Shown: positions 47,640 to 61,000 of the stretch, one piece after another | Layout: the number at the start of each line of letters is the position of its first letter | Position numbering within the stretch: position 1 is the first letter of the stretch | NCBI RefSeq assembly: GCF_954871325.1 | Contig: NC_088779.1 | Coordinates: 8,496,846-8,560,845 of the forward strand | Reading direction: 5' to 3' | From: Gordionus sp. m RMFG-2023 | Lineage: Eukaryota; Nematomorpha; Gordioida; Chordodea; Parachordodidae | Length of the DNA stretch: 64,000 bases | Notes under the pieces: model-generated | The model's input: the letters and a program-made list of their open reading frames with translations, nothing else | The model's database searches: none | What the model was told of the DNA's origin: nothing | Translations under genes and position numbers: made by a program

Positions 47640-49060
47640 CGGGAAATAGATAGGTGGACTCCAGAAGGTTATGTATGTTAGTGCCAGTAAACATTTGTTG
47701 ATGATATAATTTATTGAAGTGTGAAAAAAAAAATTATTTAAATAAGATAATTCTTTAAAAAGTGTTTGAATAATTTAGACCAAGGTTTTTTTAAATTTAG
47801 AGATGTTTACAAAAAATATTTCTAAATAGGCCTTATATACATTTTATGTTTAATTTTAAGCTATAGGTTTAAAAATAAATAAATTGGATTAGATAATACC
47901 TGCTCTTCCCTTTAATTAGCTACATTTAAAAATATTTGACCAAAATAAAAAAATAATCAGAGTATCTTTTTGGCGATGATACAATATTATAACAAACTCA
48001 GTTAAAATATAAATGTGGGTGGTTAATCATCTCCTTGCGCATTATTGTTGACGACAATGAATAATATATATCATTTATTTTTCTTTTATTCTATATTATA
48101 TTACATTGAACAACAATTCCAATATAAATGTTACAAGTTCTAATACTAAATATGAACATATAAATTTTCAGTGGGTAAATATGTGTTAAAAAAAATATTT
48201 TGTTCTAGTTTGTTAAAATTAAAATCCATTATTTTCATCTTTTAATTTTTCCTCAGAAGCTATTTTGGATTCAACATCTTTGACTACTAAATTGCGATCT
48301 CCAGTGTGGTATAGATGCGTCCTCTCTAATTGTCGATTTATATCTTGGCATCTGTAAGTCCTTTTTGCTGAAAATCTAATCTCTAGATTAAAGTTCTTGT
48401 TCATTCCTACTATCTTTTCTTTAATAATAAATAGATATGAGGAGTTCTCTTGATTTTAAAAAAATATAATTTTTAAATCATATTAATAATTTTGCAAATA
48501 ATTTTTTTAATAGTTATATTATATACCTAGAATATTTCCATTTTGGTTACCTACTACTATCAAGAGATGATTTGTAAATGTTAATCAAATAATTTAAATG
48601 CTCCTTGTAGTCTAATTTCCAATGCATCCTGTTTTTTTTACATAAAATTAAGATTTATAATTTGATACCTTATCAAAACACATGAATTTTTATTCATGAT
48701 GAAGCCATAATCTTTAAATTGTCTCTAACCAAAAAAATCTATCTCTAGACTTTTATTTGCTTAGCAAATGATTTCAACTTCTCCGTGATACTAAATCTCT
48801 CCTTGCATCATTTGTATTAATTGCGGTGATTGTATGAGATATTTCATCGAATTTACAAAATAAATGTGTTTATCGAAAGTTGTCTCTGTCTTCTCCTCTT
48901 TTTCCATTAAATTTATTAGCGCTAAATACCTGTGAATTTTTGCATACACATTTGAATTCCATCGATAAAAAAAAATAAATTATTTAAATAATTTTGGGGT
49001 GAAAGATTGCTATACTTTATATAGTATAAAGTCTAGTTTTTTTACGATATAATATTAAAA
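47640..49060 (-). repeat. Third, tandem copy of the short-paralogue segment
   Basis: The order of sequences here follows that of 44800-46200: CTCCAGAAGGTTATGTATGT (compare the ACATACATAACCTTCAGG of the left arm), the GACCAAGGTTT segment, GGCCTTATATAC, then the exon-3, exon-2 and exon-1 remnants. It is more diverged than the two arms are from each other, so it split off earlier. It lies directly outside the right arm, in the same orientation as the 45347-46177 copy. Confidence 0.65.
48219..48962 (-). pseudogene. Short GNAT paralogue, third copy, broken
   Basis: Begins MEFKCVCKNSQVFSANKFNG then KRGEDRDNFR and a stop. This is closer to the long gene's NEKRGEDSG than the left short copy is. Exon 3 reads FSAKRTYRCQDINRQLERTH, again without the acetyl-CoA glycines, and ends early at DENNGF. 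Stops in exon 1 and the short exon 3 mark it as a pseudogene. Confidence 0.65.
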
Positions 49061-49062
49061 AA

Positions 49063-51112
49063 TCATTGCACCTTTGTCTGAGTTACAGTTATTAACATTA
49101 TCTTTAAAATACATTTGAAAAAATTTAAAATAATACACTGGAACTAAATAGGTGCATTTATTTTGTTTGTAAAATCAGTATTTTTATACCTATCGAATGT
49201 AAATTCGATTGTTATTTATTTATTCTTAACTAACTAATTAATTCTTTAATTATCACTATGTCCTCCAAATTTAATTTTAAAGGCATAATATCAATTGTAT
49301 TTAAGTAAGCATCATGACCTATTTCTTTAAGACTTGCGAGAAATATCTAAAAAAGGAAACTCTGAATAATTTTTAATTCAGCTCATGCAACTCTAATTCT
49401 CCACCATTAGACCGATTTAATTTCGAGAATTTTTAAAATTTTCATACCAGATCTACTACGCATAGTCCTGAATGTGCTTAACTCCTATGGAATGATTATC
49501 ATCATATAATGTTTTACAAGGTATATAAAAATTATGTTTAAAAGGATTCAATTCTGATTGGAGAGAGAGGTTGGTTGTTTTTATAAAGCCCAATCTGGAT
49601 CGTTTTTAAAAAATGGCCGGATTAAGATTATAGCCAAAATAAAATTATGTAACCTCGAGATTTAGCTATCTATGAGAACATATTTTAAATAAAGCTTAAT
49701 TTATCTAGTGATTTTGTCATTTCTAATTATAATAAAAAAGATTCTACGAAAAAATAATTTTCACAAAAAATGTTTTTTTTTGATTAAATAAAAAAAATAT
49801 TTGTTCCAAAATTAAATTACATGTTTTTGATATTTTATTATTTTTAACATAGTTTTTAAAATAAATAATAGTTTAATAATAAAAATATATCGAAAAAAAG
49901 AAAAAGCTTTGGACCCTGAAACCTAAATTTAAAAAAAGGGTTCGGGCTTCAGTTCAGAAAAATACCGAGGGCTTGGGTTTTAACTGAATCATATAATATA
50001 ATATAGCAGAACTTTCGCACAAACCTGGATAAATTGAGCGATATATTTTTATAGATCGAGCCAGACAACTTGTACAAAATTATTATAAGGTCTGAGCAAG
50101 ACAAATTATGCAAAATATTTTAACGGGGTGGCGATCTCTAGTAAGGACACTATCTGACTAGCTGCAACCGTGGAAGAGAGAAATGTTAGAAATTTCAGGG
50201 CTTCGATCGCGTATACTAATTATGGTCACTTTAGTCTGTTACAAAATCTGAAATACACCTCCCTCTCTCCTTGTTCTCTAACCAATTTTCCGACAAATAA
50301 AAAAGAATTGAGTTTAATTTCGTAAATTATGGCAGCTTTAGCTGCCGAACAGCAATTTATTTAAGTTATTGTACAATTTAATTTTAAAATTAAATTTTAA
50401 TATGGTGATGGGCGACGTCCCCATAAATTCTTATCATTAAAAGTGTAGTTTTTTAAAAATTACACATATAATTAATGTTTGGACGCGTAGCCGACAAAAG
50501 ATTCAAGGAATTTCCATAAGATTATAAGATTCCAAATGCTTCATCATGCACGATAATCATCTAACTAAATCAAAAATCTACCGCTTAGAAAAAATAACTT
50601 AAAAAAGGCCAAAATAGGCTATCCTCAAAAGCTGTGCTTAATTTTATATCAAACAAAAAAATATACGTAAATTATTAAGCTTTATTTATTTGTCGAAAAC
50701 TAGACGAAATATATCAATTATTTATTTATATTTATAATTGGCTTGGAATCAGGCCGATCAATTATTTTTAGAAATATTTAATGGACTTAAATTAGGATCT
50801 ATGCAGGATCACTAGCTCATTGTATAATATAATCATTTAATGCAAACTTTTTTCATTTACATAATCGTTCTAGCTATGTATATCGCTTATTATGCATAAA
50901 TGTAAGTAATTAATTAATGAATGAGGCTGGTTTCTTATATATTTTTTACAAGAGTTAATTCTTTCATTTTTTTACAGTTATCGATGACAACGTCAAAGTT
51001 AGACAGAATTTTTTATCTAATTCACCCCGCCTCCTTAACGCTTCTTGGAAGTTAACATTAAAAGTTGCTAAAGTTTGGTTCCAGAATTAACATTATTTGT
51101 TAGTATCTCTAC
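49063..51112. other. Intergenic stretch with decayed repeats
   Basis: About 49576-49680 carries GGATCGTTTTTAAAAAATGG then CC and CCTCGAGATTTAGC, a copy of the TTGTTAAACGACTCG family. About 49900-50146 carries GC-block repeat sequence ending GGCGATCTCTAG, the right terminus of the TAGWGATCTGC hAT family. No gene was recognised. Confidence 0.4.
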
Positions 51113-51408
51113 TAGTGATCAGCATCGGGTCTAATTTTACATGTCCGGTGCAAAAAATTTTTTTATTTATTCTGAAAAGCCCGATCCGAGATTAAAAAAA
51201 ATAATTTGTCCACCCAAGGCGATCTTAAATTTATTTAAATATAAAAAAAATTTAAAAAATTTTTTATTAATAAAAAAAAATATTGGTGCCTTGTTTTTTT
51301 GCAAGAATTATAAATATCAATTTTCCACTGATATCATATTTAGTCCAGAAATTATTTTTTTAATAGACTCGGTTCGGAGCCTCTTGGGTTGGGATTTCCA
51401 GATCTATA
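51113..51408. mobile_element. hAT MITE, TAGTGATC family
   Basis: Begins TAGTGATCAGCATCGGGTCT and ends TTTCCAGATCTATA, with flanking 8-mers ATCTCTAC (51105-51112) and ATATCTAC (51409-51416) that differ at one base. The size of 296 bp and GC blocks near both ends match the family. A 99-codon frame at 51141-51440 runs through it and out of it and is not a gene. Confidence 0.6.
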
Positions 51409-52068
51409 ATATCTACTGCGAAATGCTATTATTTTTTTAAATATCGATGTCCCTCTAACTTTTAAACCTTGTTCTAATCTCGTTTAAGCGATTGGCTTTA
51501 GAAAAAAAAACTGTTTCAAACTAAAAATCGAACCAGCGATATGCACCCAGTCGGAATGTCTATACTAGACTCTCCACATCATTTTAAAAAGTCCCATTTT
51601 TTGTATGTAGTATAAACCAAACGTGACTGACGATTGAAGCGAGAAAAAATAAAATACCGGTTCGTTATATATATATATTACCTTGGAAGCATAAACCCTT
51701 ATAATTTTAAAAATACCCTTTTTTTAAAAAAAATAAATCTTGTATTATGCTAAAAAAAATATCTTTAAGAAAATATCAGTTAGAAATTAAAAAAAGGTTT
51801 GAAGCACCGGAGAATTTTGGATGCTAAGATCTAAAAAGAGGTAACCATTACTAAATATTTGAAAGCATGTTAAAGTTCAATATTATATTTTTTTCCTTGA
51901 TAAATAATTTTTGATTCAATGAATATAACATATAAGATAAAAACAATATAATATTAAATTATATATGATTCATTTACAACTTCAAAAAACTAAATTTAAA
52001 AATAATAATTTAGAATATAGATAAAATAGTGTATTTGTGGTAAAAAATAAATATCTTATAAGGACCAT

Positions 52069-55000
52069 TTAAATCTCCATACCAATTGGTTTATTTTCAT
52101 CATCTTTTACGTCTAAAGCATTCTCGATTGCTTTCTTCAGTTCAATCCAAACCTGACGACCATCTGGATAATTTCCTTTTGAGCTTTCCTCTTTATCTTC
52201 AACTCCGTCATATCTCGTGGCCTCTAGCTCTTTTATAATTGGACTTAACGCCCTATTCAAATCTGCCGGATCAGTAGAGGTAATCAAAACGCGATATTTC
52301 AGCCTTTCTATCTCCTTAAAAATCACTTCTAACTTTCCGCTAACCTTTCGCGCTTCTTCCGCAGATTCCACACGGGTAGTAATAGATAGAAGTTTTTTAG
52401 CTAGGCGAGCGCAACGCAAAGAATCAGCATCGGAATTAGAATTAGCGCTGGAGTAAGATCTTTTAAAGGTGAAAGCAGCTTGAAGGCCTTGAGTATTAGC
52501 CAAAGCCGTGTACGGAGAATAACTGTAATCGTATAAGGTGTTAATTTTAGAATCGTTAGAAACATTAGTTGAGTTCGGTATCAAGATAGAAGGTGGTAGA
52601 GTGGAAGGAGTGATATCTAAGGCGGGGAGATATTCGTAATTATGAGCGTCGTGAAGAGTGAGGGATGTAAGAAGGCGTCCTAGAGTCGGGGAGGGATCTG
52701 GACCTATATTTAAGAAAATGAACAAAAGAAATAATAATGGTATAATGTGGTAGCATTATTTTGTTTTTATTTCTAACACCACTTTTGGTCAATTTTATAG
52801 AATAGTGATTTTAAATAACAATATTAAAGCGTCAATGAAGCACAAGAGAATTTCGCCTCAAACACAATTTCGAAGACAAATGGGGATTTTAATCCTATAA
52901 AAAATCATATAACGATGTAATGTGAAAAGATTTTTAGAAATAATTTTATAACTAAAGTCTTTTGACATATGGCGTCTAGCCCAATCTGATAAATTTTATT
53001 TCAAAAAAATAGATCCAAATACGATCCATAAAATAAATAATTGGACCCTCGAGAAAGTAGGTTGGAAAGAAGAAAAATGATTAAACAATAGGGGGGAGGG
53101 GGAATTTTATTTATTTTTTTTAGAAAACGTTAAGAAAACAAAATGATTGAAAATGTTGTCGGGTTCAAAGTTCCGGCAAGAATTTTGAATTTTAAAATGA
53201 TTATACATTCCAAACAAGTCAGAAATAATGCCTAGGTCTAACCAACCCGAGTTCAGTCGGATCGACTCGGACAGGCCTGTGCAAGGACTCTACTTATAAA
53301 CAATATATGGTAAATTAATGTATCTCAGGTCTCACTGCAAAAATAAAGTTTTCGAATATACCTTATTTTTAAAAGCTCGTATGTTTCATCGTTATTTAAA
53401 ACTATTAATCTTTCCTTTCATTAAAATTTTGGATCCATAAATCAATATTATAAATTTTGTTTTATGGATGAAACCTATAGGTAGGGTCGACAAATAAAGA
53501 TTAGATTTTTTCTTGTTTTCGCAGGAAGTAAAGGAAGAATATAAAAAACCAAACCAAATCAGGGAGCATTCTGACTTTCGTGAATTTCTCTCGTCACAAT
53601 TTAAATTTATTCGGCAAAGTGCGGCCATATTTTCAATTTTCAAGCTGCCGTGTAGTAGTACCAGGAATGAGGGAATCTTCTGAGCTGGAGAAGGATTGTT
53701 AGATTTATCGGCGTTCGAATCTAAAAGATAAATTTTATATATGCAAAAAATAAATAGAGATGAGTGTGAATTTATATTATTATTAAAAAAGGTAGGACTT
53801 TACACTTATCAACAATATAATGAATGAACTTGGATTATGATGAATTATCCAAAATAAGAGAAGTAATAATCAACAGATGCTATAAAGGGGTGCTATTTTT
53901 ATACCCCTAGGAATAAATTTTGTATTGTATAAATACATTTTAAAAAAAGGGATGTATATAAATGCAAATTATTTTTAACCGATATTGGAAGTAACAACTG
54001 GCAAAAGTAAATGTTTAGTGAAATGCGGCAGAGAAATAATTTGATGGTAATCGACAAACCCTTGTATATGGAGAGACAAATTTAAGGCTTCTTCCGAGTT
54101 CGTTTCGTGGTTATCTTCGTGATCATTTAAATACAATTCTTGTATGTACCGGGGAATAGGAGGAAATATGCTGGCCTTTCCAGTGATATTACCACAACTA
54201 TAAAAAGATGCAAAAATATAATCCATTAATTTAACGTTGTATGATTAGAGGTAAACCGATCAGTGGTCTGCAATACCTGGCTCAGCCTGAGAATTTTTTT
54301 GGGCTGGGCAAAAAAAATTAACGAGCCAGAGTGTGCAAACGGGCGGGGAAAAAAGTAGTGATGCTGCCCGCTTAATGGAGAATAGAGAATATTATAAATT
54401 ATTATAAAGCCTAATTTTGTTAAAATAATATATTTTTTATTGGCTTAAAATTTAAATCAGGGTTGGCAAGCCAATCAAATAAGGTCAATTGACAAGTATA
54501 TTTGAAAAGTCAAATGCTCTAAAATGTTATTTTTAATAAAATACATCTTAAATATTTTTTTTATAAACTTGTCTATCTATTTAGTCTTACTAAAAAGAAG
54601 CTTTATAAATCCCCAATTAAAAATAGTAATATTTATAGTAATGGTAGTGAAATGTGATGAAGAACTGAATCATAATGACAGCCTTAATCGACTTGGGTGA
54701 CATTCTTTTACCAAGAACCTCCCAGGAATTTGATTTTGAGTCCATCATAACAAACTCTGACCGATCTAAAATCAAAAATATTAAAAGTAAACAATCTAGC
54801 TTAAAAAGGTTTTGCAGATAGGATTACAAAATTAAAACTTGGTGAAATGATTACAACGGCTGTATTCGCAAGCAATTTTCCTTTTCATATGACCAAAAAC
54901 CATAGCTTTTTTAAAAAAAGAATACGCCCAATTTATCATTTACAAAGTCGAAGGTGGGTGACGGGACCGCATCTTAGCTCTTGTAAATATAGAAGTGAAG

Positions 55001-58000
55001 GTTAAGGATATTATACATATCACATTTATCTATTGTCTCAGAAGAATGGATCAGTATCCGAAATGAAAGTATAAATTTTATGGCAACCGGTTCCTATATT
55101 TTTTAGGTTTCTAAATACCCAGGAAATTGCCACAAGATTATATAGCAATTTAAAAATATAATTTAAATAATTGAATCCTATAAAAGCGTATCCTTTAATT
55201 ACGGGTAATGTGGTTAATATGAGATCTATTTAGAGAATTTTAAAATAAATCGGCTTTAACCACATTCAATCAATATATTGCAAACACATTACAATTATTT
55301 TTTCGGGATCCTGAAAAAGTAATTATTTTATTTATAGATATCCATTATTTAAAAAAATAGTTAATTTAAAAAAAATAAATATAATAAATGTAGTATTTTC
55401 CCTACTACTTATCCTATAAGGGAAATATCAAATATCTCATTAACTCTTTCAAGTTAAACTTCCTTTACAGAAAAAAATTGGTCCGTCTGAAGCAATATTC
55501 ATATAAAGAATGGAAATCAATTAAAACTTTGACTACTGGAAAATTAGTTAACTTTTATAATAATTTATGATTAATTAAAACAAAAAAGAAAATGATTAAT
55601 CAATTGAACCAGAAAACGAATCTGCCATAGAAAGTGAAAACAAAACAGTATTTCAAAAATGAATAAAAATATTACCAAATTTAATGATATGCATTTATTT
55701 ATGAAATATATTTTGTATATTTATTATCACACATACCTAATATTGTGAATACTGTCATAATAAACATTTAATTGAATTTGACTGGTCAATTGACCGAATC
55801 GTATTCGACCTGTCAAATAGCTAACTCTGATTTTAATGATGAAAAATCATTATTGGAAGAAATAGGACAAATTTTGTTATGTATTGGACTTATAAGATAA
55901 ATTTATCCAATATATAGACTTTAAAAATACTGAAAGTAATAATTTTGTTTAAAAATGAAATATAACTCAATTCAATTTTTGATACCAACTAATAGTAGTA
56001 ATTTACTGATTTAAGATGACTCACATAACTTGAGATACTTGAGGTTCGAAGCATTCCAAGAAAACTTTTTCGAACATGCATTCCAAAGAACGACCTAGAG
56101 GTGATTTCATATCTTCCCCGTGGTAAGAATTTTTGTGACCATTTATTGTTTCATCCCAAAAGGGGTAAAAAATTTTGCATCGATTGACCGTATTAATTTC
56201 TCCCGCCAATTTTTCGTAATGCGGAAGTGTCATTTGAATGTTTTGAATGTCGTCTGGTTTTTTTTAAAAAAAAAGTATTTTATTTAAAAATAAATAATAA
56301 ATCGAACTTTAGTGAATTAAACTATTAGGAAGGCTGCGTTCTGGTTCGTCGTTTCTTTATTTTTAGATTACCTTGCAATTTTTATTTTAACTTTTAGTTG
56401 AAGCGAAACAGCTGACATCTAATAAGTCGAACTATGAGACACGGCCTAAATGCTTGCCCTAATCTCCAAGAAATTAGAATTTTAACGTAAGAAGAGAAAA
56501 CATTTGATTTGATTTTTTTGAATTATTTAAGGTCCTACACTCGTTCTCATTAGATTTTAAGTCTAGACAAGAAATTATAAATATAAACGATGAAAAAAGG
56601 ATTATGGTCCACCTCATGAAAATTGCCGTTAGAACAGCTGATTTTTTAAAATTTTTATTCATCTATTTAAAACACATGACATTTTTATAATATAATATAC
56701 CTTAACGCTAACCCATATTTCTCAAACCTTTAATTAACCCTAGCCTATGTTTAATTCTACTCCTTTCTTCAAAAACCTGTTTAATTTAAAAAAAACTCAT
56801 TCAATTAAAAAATTTCCTTCAGCTGAACATTCTAGTTAGCTTATTTCTTCAAAAAAAATTTCCTAGCAAATATTTAATAAAAATTTTAAAGTTGTTTCGT
56901 GTATCTTAGAAATCATTAAGATCTTTCATTCTCTTTGAAATCATGCCAATATATTATTTAACGCATCCATGACAAGCAAGTAGATAGGGGTTTAATAAAA
57001 AATATTCAACGTTATCATTAACGATTAATATATAAAATCATATTCTTTTTTTTCCCCAAAATTAAATTTTGTGACTTGTTCTTGGATTCATTTCCCTGTA
57101 ACATGCAAAAAAAATTTAGACTCAATTCACAACCTAATATTTTACAATATAATTCAATAAAATTTATAAACTATTCTTACTAAAACAATAATATTTAATA
57201 TTTGCAGCTATAAGCGTTCTTTAACTCATTAATTTCATTAAATGTAGCAGGTGTGTCTGATCTCAGTCAACCCCTTGTTTAGGAGTTTGCCTAATTATAA
57301 ATTTTTAGACACCCTTCAATAACATTTTATCTGGCATTGCCAACACAGAAAATGTTCTTCCCCATAATTTTTCTAAATTAATCCAGGTAATTCCTATGAC
57401 AAATCGCTCGGTGATTCTGACGACCAAAAAATGGATAAAACTTGGTATGAAGGTCAAATAAATTATATATATTATATAAAAATCAAAATTTTAATACTTT
57501 AATTCAAATATATCCCGAGTTATGGGCCTTCGATGAGAGCCTTTCCCTCTTTTAACGAATCTCAAAACACTCAAAATATTTTTGGTCAAAAGTAACAACA
57601 TATATATAAATTTGTAGCCCTTAAATTTCTGCTAGAGAAAAAGCAAAAATTTTTTAAAAATATTTTAAATGTCGTTGTATTTCCGGTAAAACAATGAACC
57701 TCGTGAAATGTGTTTATTACCAATATATCTCAATATTAAAGTAAAAATGTTAATAATTTTTTAATAAATTTTAGGAATAAATAAATCAATTATTGAGGGA
57801 GCTATCTTTAAAGAGAATTTTATGTGTTTTTAAATAAAAATATACATTTTATATTATAAATAACGCTTAATAAATATTTTTTATACCTCCAATACCTAAC
57901 CAATAGATTTTCTGCCATAAAGCAATCGTTATTATTGAAGACTATTGTTTAAAAAAATAATTAATATCATAATAAAAATCATTATTTTATATTAAATATT

Positions 58001-61000
58001 GGGAAAAAACATTTTTTAGAAAATCTTATTCCATTTTGTGTTTAATTGAATTTCAAGAGGAGACAATTTATATGTACGTTCAATAGCTATCACTGAATCT
58101 ACCATTGTTATTATTGCTCCAAGTGGTTAACCATATCTTTTCTGGAGTTGTTGGATAAAAGAATAGAGGTGATGGGCCCATGCGGATGTAAGAATGATAT
58201 TATATACTTCATTTTTATGTAAAATCATAGCTACTGACTAAAAATCATCATATTGTTGCATATCCTTTGATTTCATTAAATATCATCTACATAATGTAAT
58301 ATTGTGAATATTTTGACTATTGAAAATAATTTTATTTAAGTGAAATCCAAAGAAATTATCATGTAAGTCCAGGCGCGTACACAGGAATTTGGTCGGGGGG
58401 GGGGGGGAGGTAAAAATCAAAAATAAATATAATTTATTTAAAAATATCCGGGCCGGGCCTGAAAAATTTAATTTAAAAAAAGCCGGGCCAAGCCTGAAAA
58501 TTTCTTTAAAAAAAAACCCGAGCCAGGCCGAAAAAAAATCCAGGCCGTGCCCTGCAAATTGTATCTCTGCAGGGCTCTGTTACTTCTTAAAAAAGAGAAT
58601 GTTCTCTCATTAGTTTACTAATGAGAAGAGTTGCTAATATATATATATAAATAATCATTTTAATACATTGGAAATAAAATCTAAAATGTGTTTGAAATTA
58701 ATAGCATTTTTTGGGACTATATCTTAGTTATTCTTTTAAACATAGTTATTCAGCTAATAAGGCATCAAACAAATATTATTTTTTTCTATCACCATCTGAA
58801 AAAGATTGGGAAGGCTTTTGTGGAAGTAATATCTGCAGATTGGTATGTGCTGCATGATGAATTAAAAACAATTCATTTATTTGGATTATAGTTTTATAAT
58901 ACTTTTATACTGATCTTATACTAATGTTTTGACGATGAGCTTGCCTTGCTGCAAATCGAGTGAAACAAATATTAAATAGGAAAGCTCTCCTTTTGACTGA
59001 ACAATAACATATAAAATTGAAATTCTTCATCAACATTAGCCCTAATTTCCTTGAGTTCTGATAAAATGCTCTCCGCTAATCTCATCTTCTTAATCAAGTC
59101 AATGCCATGTTATTGAAAAGTTATATATAAAATAGTTGTATAATTAAATAATACATTCTAATGAGAAAAAAAAATTGAAATAAGTATTGAATCATATAAT
59201 TTTCTTGCTTCTGAGGAAATATTTCTTTCAGGCCATTGTGATATTTAATTTAATAATCGGTTCTTCTAACTCCATAAAAGCAGCTACTGTTTGATGGTGG
59301 AGATTCCATCTCGTTAGACACACTTGCACTTTCTTTCTCCCTGTTGGACAAGGAGTTTCAGAAAAATTATTATTTGACTAGAAATATGAAAATGGTAGAT
59401 AAATATTATGCCAATAGAAATTTGAAAATAATTGGTAAATATAACGCCAATGAAAACTTGAAATCGAAATTAATTGATAAAATAACTAATAGATGAATGT
59501 GATAAATAAATGTAATTAAATATTTAATATGAGATAGGAATAAATATTAACAAATATAAATTAATATAAACATTAATATTTTTGAAAAATATATCCGGCA
59601 TCTGCATTTTTTGGCTTTGGGGGGGATTTGTCCCCCTGCCCCCCCGCTGCGTACGCCAATGTGTGAGTCTAGAAATTGGGCAAGCTTGACTTAATATTAT
59701 TTACAAAAGGTTATATTTTCTTAACTAATCACATATATAAAATTAATTAGTAACATCGTTTAAGGCAAAATTATATAAATCAATCGGTTTTATAATTTAT
59801 CAAGAAATGGAACGCTCTAAGGTGGAACGAAGGCCAATGACTATAAGACCATGCCATGGTACCTTGTTGTGGAATGTGGCTTAAATGACATTCATCTCTC
59901 CAGAAATCTATTTCATGAAAACAGATTTTTTTTCTTTTTATAATTTGCAGCTGATCCATCAGAACAATAATATAATTTGCTAGGCTTGCGGCCAAAATAT
60001 CAGTCAAAAAATTAATTTTATAATTCGATTTTGATATAAAAGCAGCAAAGCGTCGTGATGACGCGATTCTTAAATTAGCACCTAATTAATATTTTCTAAG
60101 TTACCATCAATATTATTATAAGCTACCATAAAATGGATTGTGGGTTGATCATTATGCAATGAAATTCTTGAGCAGCATCATGGATCACATAAGAGAATAA
60201 TTTTCCGAAAAGTTACAGATTATAGCATATTCATTAGGATTTCTAAATTTAAGTTTCAAATGATATGGTGAATGGAGTAAAAAGGGTGCAATTTTTTCTA
60301 CAAAAAGATTTATAAATTCTTCAGCCGGTTTATAATGTTTCCAGGGTAGTCCTATTAACAAATAGTCATTGTATGTATAAAAGTTATTTGATCTATGCCC
60401 TTTTCCCTAAATATATCTTCTATTGTTTCTGAATTGAAAACGCTTAAGGGCAATAATCATATTTACCCAAAAATCAACTAGAGTGTTGGGTTGCATATAC
60501 TTTTGTAATGGCTCACTTGGTTTACCATCGATATAAATCAGGTGTATTGTACAGACACGACTAAGTGAGTTCTGCTAATTTCTGCTAATATGCAATTTTT
60601 TAGAAGTAAATCCAAGAATTTAAGGCTGACTTTTATATAAGGATTCACTTCTTTAAATCGATTGTATAATTCCTTTAAATTATTTAGACCTATTCTAGAC
60701 TTTTTCCTCCATCAATTATAATACATTTAAAATCTTTCTTGAATGGCATCATACTACTTACTTTATCCGAAGAATAAAATTTTTCTATACAAAGTTTGTA
60801 GGTAATGTTTCGCCAGGTTTAATATTGGGAGATGACATAAAACCTTTAAGTTATATAAGTTTTTTGACCTTTTCGCCATAATATTTGAAACTTTCAATTT
60901 TTTCTCTATTTTATATGATGATAGCAAAATTGTTAGAATATTATATTTCTTAACTCTGGGAAGAATTCGATAATTTTGTTTTAAATTTTTGAGAAGATAA

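Noticed and set aside
51141-51440. 99-codon plus-strand ORF
   Set aside because: It starts inside and extends beyond the MITE at 51113-51408 and is Lys/Phe/Ile-rich with no domain.
59780-60007. 75-codon minus-strand ORF
   Set aside because: No recognisable domain; adjacent to the hAT terminus and not continuous with the protein-like stretch at 60.2 kb.
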